From Aeriscardovia sp040773385 (GTDB taxonomy: Bacteria > Actinomycetota > Actinomycetes > Actinomycetales > Bifidobacteriaceae): 5,501 nt of DNA. The position numbers and the translations under genes were made by a program. The stretch's first letter is position 1. Each line of letters opens with the position of its first letter. Below, piece by piece: positions 1-3,875 of this stretch. Below the pieces are notes generated by a model, which saw nothing but the letters and a program-made list of their open reading frames with translations, made no database searches and was not told where the DNA came from. The stretch spans positions 1-5,501 of the forward strand of contig JAXGWH010000058.1 of the NCBI GenBank assembly GCA_040773385.1, in the 5' to 3' direction.

Positions 1-48
1 ATTTCCTCGCCCGGCTGGATCTGGTCCTCACCCGCCTAATCCAACCCT

Positions 49-70
49 ATTAACAGGCTTAGCTGTTAAT
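49..70. promoter_or_regulatory. Operator-like 8-bp-arm palindrome
   Basis: The arms ATTAACAG (49-56) and CTGTTAAT (63-70) are perfect inverted repeats separated by six bases. The arms are A/T-rich and no T run follows on either strand, so an intrinsic terminator is unlikely. A dimeric repressor or activator site fits better. It lies 650 bases from upp and may belong to a gene left of the window. The cognate regulator cannot be named. Confidence 0.4.
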
Positions 71-307
71 TACAGCCTCTCACCCTTACTGCCACATGGG
101 CTAGCAAGCAGAATAAACACCATTTTTAGTTCCTATAGCCCTCGTTTGTGATCGGACATGATCGAAATAGATCACCTGTTGATTGAAAATGTTCGCAATT
201 ACGTCCGCCGGCGATTGAAATCCGACGTTCCCATCCGGTCTCCCACACCCACGGCATGCCCAACGACTGGCGAACATTACTGTTGAACGTATTTGGAGTC
301 TTTCCTT

Positions 308-337
308 GATTATCTCGATTCGGATTATCTCGATTCG
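308..337. repeat. Perfect 15-bp tandem duplication
   Basis: The unit GATTATCTCGATTCG occurs at 308-322 and again, without a gap, at 323-337. The second copy runs directly into the first 22-bp element (326-347), so the duplication has copied the left half of that element. It looks like a replication-slippage event. Confidence 0.9.
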
Positions 338-519
338 TTGGGGTGGATTTTGCCGACCATTCACATCTATCCGCGTTCATTGGGGTGGGCACCATGAGGA
401 TCCTCCGTCCGCACCCTTGACAGCACCGTCTGTCTGCAGCGAAAATCCGAGACACCGCACCCCAATGAATACGGATAGGCCCCTCGCGCATCACGATTCC
501 ACCCCAACGAACGCAGATG
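326..519. repeat. Four 22-bp elements in two inverted pairs
   Basis: A 22-bp element with the core TTCRTTGGGGTG occurs four times: 326-347 and 368-389 on the + strand, and 456-477 and 498-519 on the minus strand. Every copy begins with ATC one base in, followed by a variable 4-base stretch and then the core. Within each arm the two cores start exactly 42 bp apart. The outer copies carry TTCGTTGGGGTGGA and the inner copies TTCATTGGGGTG, so the layout is outer-inner-centre-inner-outer. The two 63-base arms (327-389 and 456-518) align without gaps and match at about 40 of 63 positions. Nearly all matches fall in the elements, and the 19 bases between them are unrelated. This suggests either regulator sites phased on the helix or two helices of a large RNA hairpin. 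The family is not one I recognise. Confidence 0.85.
417..446 (+). promoter_or_regulatory. Possible promoter between the element pairs
   Basis: A perfect -35 box TTGACA (417-422) is followed after 18 bases by GAAAAT (441-446), which matches the -10 consensus at four of six positions. It sits in the 66-base centre between the two inner 22-bp elements. A transcript from here would start near 453, carry the right-hand pair of elements and have a leader of roughly 270 bases before upp. The -10 is weak, so this is a candidate only. Confidence 0.35.
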
Positions 520-550
520 AGACCCAACCAGCAACATGCCGTGCCGTCGC

Positions 551-630
551 GCAGGCGTAAGAAGCGGACGCGGATCACCGGGAGGTTACGCCTCCTTGCC
601 CCGATACACCCCGCGTGGGAGGATGGAGGC
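551..630 (+). promoter_or_regulatory. upp leader with mutually exclusive hairpins
   Basis: Three pairings compete. AGGCGTAA (553-560) pairs perfectly with TTACGCCT (586-593), around a 25-base loop. GGAGG (581-585) pairs with CCTCC (591-595). GCCTCC (590-595) pairs with GGAGGC (625-630). The segment 590-595 takes part in all three, so only one can form at a time, as in attenuators and riboswitches. The apical part reads CACCGGGAGGTT (576-587). That resembles the G-N-GAGGYU core of the PyrR RNA-binding loop, but the flanking stem fits the PyrR consensus imperfectly. No U-rich terminator tail follows any of the helices. If the leader is regulatory it may act through translation or Rho rather than intrinsic termination. 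Confidence 0.35.
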
Positions 631-712
631 CTAGAGTGCCCCGTGATCCACAGCCGCCGCGGCGGTGTGCGCGTCGCCGGACGTTCGGCAAACGAGACAT
701 CTTCTAGAAACT

Positions 713-716
713 GAGG
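713..716 (+). promoter_or_regulatory. Ribosome binding site of upp
   Basis: GAGG lies eight bases before the ATG at 725, which is good Shine-Dalgarno spacing. The next in-frame ATG (731) would be 14 bases away, and the upstream ATG at 665 has no such site. This decides the start of upp. Confidence 0.7.
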
Positions 717-724
717 CGATTGTT

Positions 725-1381
725 ATGACCATGCACGTCACCGTTCTCGATCATCCGCTGGTTGCCCACAAGCTCACCATTCTGCGTGACAAGACGACCC
801 CGTCCTCCGAATTCCGCCAGCTCGTCAGCGAGCTCGTCACCCTCGAGGCGTACGAGGCCACCCGCGAGATGAGCGTCTCCCCCAAGACCGTGCAGACCCC
901 GGTCGGCACCGCGCACGGCGTGCGCCTCGACGTCAACCCGCGCCCGATCGTCATCCCGATCCTGCGCGCCGGCCTGGGCATGCTCGACGGCATGATGCGC
1001 CTGCTGCCCATGGCCGAGGTCGGCTTCCTGGGCATGAAGCGCAACGAGGAGACCCTCGACATCATCACCTACGCAGAGCGTCTGCCGGAGGACCTGTCCG
1101 GCCGTGAGTGCTTCATCCTCGACCCGATGCTCGCCACCGGCGGCACCCTCGCCACCGCGCTCAAGTACGTCAAGGACCACGGCGCCAAGTCCATCACCGC
1201 CATCGACATCATCGGCGCGAAGCCGGGCATCGAGCGCCTCAAGAAGGAGGTCCCGGAGGACATCGACTTCAACGTCGTGCTCTGCGGCCTCGACGACAAG
1301 CTCAACGACGCCGGCTACATCGTGCCGGGCCTGGGCGACGCTGGCGACCGCCTCTACGGCGCTCTCAGCTGGAAGCGCTGA
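725..1381 (+). CDS. upp: Uracil phosphoribosyltransferase
   Basis: A cytosolic enzyme of pyrimidine salvage: it joins uracil to 5-phosphoribosyl-1-pyrophosphate (PRPP), giving UMP and pyrophosphate. The 218-residue protein is close to the family's usual length (about 208-210 in enterobacteria) and complete at both ends. Visible signatures are ILRAGLGM at residues 79-86, the PRPP loop LDPMLATGGT at 132-141 and the uracil-binding C-terminal stretch GYIVPGLGDAGDRLYG at 197-212. UPRTs have a Pro in place of the second Asp of the general PRPP motif, and that Pro is present. The start at 725 is chosen for the GAGG eight bases upstream and because homologues begin near M-x-V-x-V-x-x-H-P. The frame stays open back to 665, but the extra 20 residues do not look like the family. 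The preceding leader is long and structured, and a terminator follows 144 bases downstream, so the gene is probably transcribed alone. Confidence 0.97.
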   Translation: MTMHVTVLDHPLVAHKLTILRDKTTPSSEFRQLVSELVTLEAYEATREMSVSPKTVQTPVGTAHGVRLDVNPRPIVIPILRAGLGMLDGMMRLLPMAEVGFLGMKRNEETLDIITYAERLPEDLSGRECFILDPMLATGGTLATALKYVKDHGAKSITAIDIIGAKPGIERLKKEVPEDIDFNVVLCGLDDKLNDAGYIVPGLGDAGDRLYGALSWKR

Positions 1382-1389
1382 GTCCGCCC

Positions 1390-1510
1390 GGGGATCCTGC
1401 TTCCGGGGACCAGACTTCGCACAGGTCGGACTTACCGCGAATCATCCTTCGCGACGGTCATCTGGCTGTCCGGTCAAACTTTCTGGTCAGACTGTCTGGT
1501 CGGGATCCCC
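1390..1510 (+). other. Highly structured upp 3' untranslated segment
   Basis: Nine bases after the upp stop, nested inverted repeats begin. GGGGATCC (1390-1397) pairs with GGATCCCC (1503-1510). Inside it, GACCAGAC (1408-1415) pairs with GTCTGGTC (1494-1501). The hairpin CGCGAA-TCATCC-TTCGCG (1436-1453) sits in the interior. The two outer helices nearly stack on the right side (one base between them), while the left side has a 10-base bulge. TCTGGTC is also directly repeated at 1482-1488 and 1495-1501. No protein frame is convincing here. It could protect the mRNA 3' end, be released as a small RNA that ends at the following terminator, or be a decayed mobile remnant. I do not recognise it as a known RNA family. 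Confidence 0.4.
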
Positions 1511-1525
1511 TGCACAACGCAGATC

Positions 1526-1570
1526 AAAAGGGTTCGGAGCCATACGGTTCCGGATCCTTTTCTTATCTTC
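1526..1570 (+). terminator. Strong intrinsic terminator after upp
   Basis: The arm AAAAGGGTTCGGAGCC (1526-1541) pairs along all 16 bases with GGTTCCGGATCCTTTT (1546-1561), allowing three G-U pairs, around the tetraloop ATAC. The U-rich tail TTTTCTTATCTT follows. The A run at the base of the left arm gives a T run on the opposite strand, so it may act in both directions. It separates upp from the Nudix gene and implies the latter has its own promoter. Confidence 0.87.
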
Positions 1571-1651
1571 GGATCTCATTCACGGCCGTCTATGGCCCCG
1601 CAGGCCGCACCTGATTCCGCATTCGATATGGCCGCCGGATACATTGGAACC

Positions 1652-2431
1652 ATGACCAAGAACGACAGACAACACAACGACAGGCAAAACACGGAATCCG
1701 CCGTGCGACAGGCGCGTCTGGCCCGCCTCGTCGCGCGGATGGAAAGCACGAGCGTGGTCGACATGGGCTCGGTGCCGCAGGTGGCGGACAGCCGGCGCGT
1801 CTACACCGGGCGGATCTTCGCCGTCGACGACCAGAAAATCAGGCTGGAAAAGAAGGACGGCACCCGGCTCGAGATCGGACGCCAGGTGATCCGCCACAGC
1901 CACGCCGCCATCATGCTCGTGCACAATGTGGCCGATGACACGTACATCGTCGAGCGCGAGTACCGGGTCGGTTCGAACAGCTTCTCCTTCGGCCTGCCCG
2001 CAGGCCTCGTCGACCCGCACGAGAGCGCGCTCATGGCCGCCTTCCGCGAGCTGCGCGAGGAGACGGGCCTCATCGTGCCCGGCGTGCCCTCCGGCACCGG
2101 GCAGGAGCGCGAAGCCGGCCTGTGGACGGCGGAGAACGTCGAAAAATCGGCCGCGGACAGCCCGGATGTCACGATCGACACCCTCGGCACCTTTTTCTCC
2201 TCGGTGGGCATGACCGACGAGCAGGGCACGCTCTTCGTGCTGCATCTGCGTCGTTTTGAAAAGACCGCCCGGCATTTCGACCCGGACGAGCATGTCGAGT
2301 CCGCCTGGGCGACGTGGGACGACATACGCCACGTCATCCCGCTCCACGGCACGACCGCCAACCTCCTACTCGCCCATGAGGAGATCCGCAGGATGAGGTT
2401 CCGTGCGACAGAACAGGGATCCACGGACTGA
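1652..2431 (+). CDS. Nudix hydrolase, ADP-ribose pyrophosphatase type
   Basis: A cytosolic, metal-dependent hydrolase that probably splits ADP-ribose or a related nucleoside diphosphate sugar into AMP and a sugar phosphate. The substrate is inferred from family resemblance. The Nudix box is perfect: residues 118-140 fit G-x5-E-x7-REUxEExGU, ending in RELREETGL, with the catalytic Glu pair at 136-137. Before it lie a typical N-terminal part (YTGRIFAVDDQKIRLEKKDG, 51-70) and REYRVGSNSFSFGLPAG (102-118), as in ADP-ribose pyrophosphatases. After the box an insertion-like stretch (about 141-175) precedes GTFFSSVGMTDEQGTLFV (179-196). Relatives usually have SSPG there, so Val replaces a common Pro. 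The 259-residue length is on the long side for the family (often about 200). The start is uncertain: ATGs at 1592, 1628 and 1652 are in frame and none has a good Shine-Dalgarno. I chose 1652 because the added residues look non-conserved. A leaderless transcript is possible. Confidence 0.88.
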   Translation: MTKNDRQHNDRQNTESAVRQARLARLVARMESTSVVDMGSVPQVADSRRVYTGRIFAVDDQKIRLEKKDGTRLEIGRQVIRHSHAAIMLVHNVADDTYIVEREYRVGSNSFSFGLPAGLVDPHESALMAAFRELREETGLIVPGVPSGTGQEREAGLWTAENVEKSAADSPDVTIDTLGTFFSSVGMTDEQGTLFVLHLRRFEKTARHFDPDEHVESAWATWDDIRHVIPLHGTTANLLLAHEEIRRMRFRATEQGSTD

Positions 2432-2451
2432 AAGAATCCACAGACTGAAAG
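2419..2451. repeat. 17-bp tandem repeat across the Nudix stop codon
   Basis: ATCCACGGACTGAAAG (2419-2434) is followed by ATCCACAGACTGAAAG (2436-2451): 15 of 16 bases are identical, with a period of 17. The first copy contains the stop codon TGA at 2429-2431. The second copy puts another TGA in a different frame. It is probably slippage, and the single difference suggests it is not brand new. Confidence 0.85.
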
Positions 2452-2454
2452 GTC

Positions 2455-2473
2455 AAAATCCCGCGGTCCGGGA
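2455..2473 (-). terminator. Possible terminator for the minus-strand GH13-like gene
   Basis: Read on the minus strand, TCCCG and CGGGA form a 5-bp stem with a 5-base loop, followed at once by TTTT (2458-2455) and, after GACC, by TTTC. The stem is short and the T run is only four bases. It lies 160 bases past the stop at 2633, so the assignment is tentative. Confidence 0.35.
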
Positions 2474-2482
2474 GAAACGATT

Positions 2483-2582
2483 CACGCAGACACCCCAACA
2501 GACAGGCAATCCGGCGCGACAACGGCAAACCCGGCAACAGCGCGCAATCCGGCAGCAGGACGGCCGCACAGGCACAGAACCA
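2483..2582 (+). other. T-depleted, C-rich tract between convergent genes
   Basis: These 100 bases contain 39 C, 32 A, 27 G and only two T (2510 and 2548). An RNA copied from the + strand would be C-rich, nearly U-free and with little obvious pairing. That fits a Rho-loading (rut) region ending the Nudix transcript. CAATCCGGC occurs twice (2507-2515 and 2545-2553). No gene is evident here. Confidence 0.3.
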
Positions 2583-2632
2583 TGACAAGAACGGGGAAGC
2601 TGCCTGAGGAATGCCTCCGATCCTGCGCTGAT

Positions 2633-3700
2633 TCAGATCCGGCCATCGACCTCCGTGCCGGAATCTGCGGGCGCGTCGACGACCGGGGGCCGGGCGACCA
2701 GATCATTCGTCTTGTGCTCGCCCGTGGCGTCCGTCCAGGTGATGGTGGCCACCGAGCGCCAGGAGATGTCGTCCTGCGCGTCGAACTCGCCCTGGCCCAT
2801 CTCGCCTTTGTCCGCGATCACACGCGGGTCGAAGTCGAGGCGGGCGGCGCCCGTCGCACCTTTCCACAAGATGCTGAGCACGCCGTAGGTGTCGTCGTAG
2901 CCATAGGTGAAGGTGCCGTCGAAGGCGTCGAGACTGTTGCGGAAGCGGCACAGGGCATTGAGCGCCCGGACCTCCGGGCGCAGCAGATTCGCGCCGATCT
3001 CCGCGTCCGTGTAGTAGTGCCGGTTGATGTCACGCGCCACGCCGGTCTTCTTGGGCAGATTCATGTCATCGGGGGTCATCATGGCGCCCATGTAGTAGAC
3101 CTGCGGGGTACCGGGCAGGAAGAACTGCACCGCCCGGGCGGCGAGGTACTTCGTGTCATCGCAGCCCAGCGCCGAATAGTATGTGGAGTCGATCTCACGC
3201 AGGGTGCAGCCGTCCTGCGCCGCGCCCGTCTCCCCACCGGCGGGCATCACGACGACGGTCGACTCGCCGTGTGTGTTGCGGCAGACGGCCCGCACGAGCC
3301 GGTCCGCATTGTCATCCGGCAGAAAACCCGTGTCCTGCGTGTAGTAGGCGCCGATCGCCTCGGCATCCGACACGTCGCCGGCCGTTTTCTCCTCCCCCAG
3401 CACGATGCCGTCCTCCGTGTCGAGAACGGAGACGTGGTCTGCCGGGCGGACGGACATCCACCTGGCGAGCGGTGCCGCGTCCCCGGTGGTGAGCGCCCAC
3501 AAAAGCAACGAGGGTACGGCGAGGTCATACGGGGCGGCGTCGGACACCGGGAAAGACGGCGAGGGGGACGGAACCGGTTCCTGCAGGAGGCGGACCGCCT
3601 CATAGACGCCGTCAAACTTCGTGCGCAGCAGCCCGGCGAGTCCTGCGACAGAACCCCCGAAACGATCGGAGTAAGCGATGAGCCCGACTTTGTTGCGCAT
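2633..3700 (-). CDS. Internally deleted sucrose phosphorylase relative (GH13_18), probably non-catalytic
   Basis: Sucrose phosphorylase converts sucrose and phosphate into glucose 1-phosphate and fructose. This 355-residue protein follows that family (about 504 residues in Bifidobacterium adolescentis, BaSP) at both ends. Residues 1-39 match the N-terminus (MRNKVGLIAYSDR, RTKFDGVYEAV). Residues from about 54 match from about BaSP 247 onward (LLLWALTTG, RNTHGES at 141-147, STYYSALG at 172-179, AARAVQFFLPGTPQVYY at 187-203, ARDINRHYY at 222-230, ending DLVARPPVV). About 200 residues between are missing, replaced by a Pro/Ser-rich linker (EPVPSPSPSFP, 41-51). The lost part carries the nucleophile (BaSP Asp192) and acid/base (Glu232). 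The conserved His-Asp pair (289-290) reads Glu-Asp in VLDTEDG (92-98). In the acceptor loop, the positions of Asp342, Tyr344 and Gln345 read Thr, Arg and Glu, while Arg399 is kept (residue 223). BaSP alignment and numbering are from memory. There is no stop or frameshift, and AGGGAG precedes the ATG. It may be an in-frame pseudogene or a repurposed binding or regulatory protein. Confidence 0.88.
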   Translation of the reverse strand: MRNKVGLIAYSDRFGGSVAGLAGLLRTKFDGVYEAVRLLQEPVPSPSPSFPVSDAAPYDLAVPSLLLWALTTGDAAPLARWMSVRPADHVSVLDTEDGIVLGEEKTAGDVSDAEAIGAYYTQDTGFLPDDNADRLVRAVCRNTHGESTVVVMPAGGETGAAQDGCTLREIDSTYYSALGCDDTKYLAARAVQFFLPGTPQVYYMGAMMTPDDMNLPKKTGVARDINRHYYTDAEIGANLLRPEVRALNALCRFRNSLDAFDGTFTYGYDDTYGVLSILWKGATGAARLDFDPRVIADKGEMGQGEFDAQDDISWRSVATITWTDATGEHKTNDLVARPPVVDAPADSGTEVDGRI

Positions 3701-3707
3701 ATCCGCT

Positions 3708-3713
3708 CTCCCT
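3708..3713 (-). promoter_or_regulatory. Ribosome binding site of the GH13-like gene
   Basis: On the minus strand AGGGAG ends seven bases before the ATG at 3700. This well-spaced site supports both the start codon and the idea that the shortened protein is still translated. Confidence 0.65.
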
Positions 3714-3733
3714 GCTCTCTGTGCGACGCGCCC

Positions 3734-3762
3734 ATTTTATCGGCGGCGGACGAAAGGCACCG
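3734..3762 (-). promoter_or_regulatory. Possible promoter of the GH13-like gene
   Basis: On the minus strand TAAAAT (3739-3734) matches the -10 consensus at five of six positions and would place a start about 25-30 bases before the ATG. No -35 resembling TTGACA lies 16-18 bases further upstream (CGGTGC at 3762-3757). It would be weak or activator-dependent. Read-through from the antiporter gene is the alternative. Confidence 0.28.
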
Positions 3763-3851
3763 CCCCGCTTTTCCCCACGCGCAACACGACAAGAACGGAC
3801 GCACAGGAGCGGAACGAGAGCCGAGATGATGGCCGGCCGCGGCACGGACGA

Positions 3852-3875
3852 ATCACACGGGTGGATCACACGGGT
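3852..3875. repeat. 13-bp tandem repeat across the antiporter stop codon
   Basis: ATCACACGGGT occurs at 3852-3862 and 3865-3875, a period of 13. The right copy contains the antiporter's stop codon (TGA on the minus strand, 3868-3866), and the left copy places a second TGA just beyond it in another frame. Confidence 0.8.

Larger units (their letters stand above)
1..724. other. Long non-coding region upstream of upp, rich in dyads
   Basis: I find no reading frame here with a convincing start, ribosome binding site and protein-like composition. The frames that stay open translate to Arg/Pro-rich strings that repeat because the DNA repeats. Besides the elements listed separately, it holds several spaced inverted repeats: GGGCTA (98-103) with TAGCCC (136-141), GTGATC (148-153) with GATCAC (170-175), and AATGTTCGC (188-196) with GCGAACATT (270-278). 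A 12-bp palindrome CCGCCGCGGCGG lies at 654-665. The first 300 bases are visibly more A+T-rich than the genes, as expected of a regulatory interval. What lies left of position 1 is unknown, so part of this stretch may serve a gene outside the window. Confidence 0.6.

Noticed and set aside
326..519. CRISPR array
   Set aside because: The elements alternate in orientation in pairs, there are only four, the intervals are not uniform across the whole set, and no cas gene is present.
126..578. Minus-strand frame of 150 codons upstream of upp
   Set aside because: It overlaps the inverted-repeat elements, and its repeated peptides (RIHWG, RWGG) simply mirror the DNA repeats. There is no plausible ribosome binding site.
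654..665. Palindrome CCGCCGCGGCGG as an intrinsic terminator
   Set aside because: There is no room for a loop without losing pairs and no T run follows. It would also end the transcript just before upp.
665..724. Upstream ATG (665) as the start of upp
   Set aside because: There is no Shine-Dalgarno, and the extra 20 residues are not like the family. GAGG at 713-716 favours 725.
1592..1651. Earlier ATGs (1592 and 1628) as the Nudix start
   Set aside because: No ribosome binding site at either, and the added residues look non-conserved. Not excluded, since 1652 also lacks a strong site.
2584..3798. 11-bp direct repeat GACAAGAACGG on both sides of the GH13-like gene (2584-2594 and 3788-3798)
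   Set aside because: An 11-mer pair is expected by chance a few times in a window this size. No terminal inverted repeats or transposase accompany it.
2582..3829. Long + strand open frame (415 codons) opposite the GH13-like gene
   Set aside because: It is antisense to a gene with clear family homology. Its translation is Arg/Val/His-rich without recognisable domains, as expected from high G+C third positions on the other strand.
3701..3865. LacI-type operator ahead of the GH13-like gene
   Set aside because: Bifidobacterial sucrose genes are often LacI-controlled, but no convincing CG-centred palindrome is visible in this interval.
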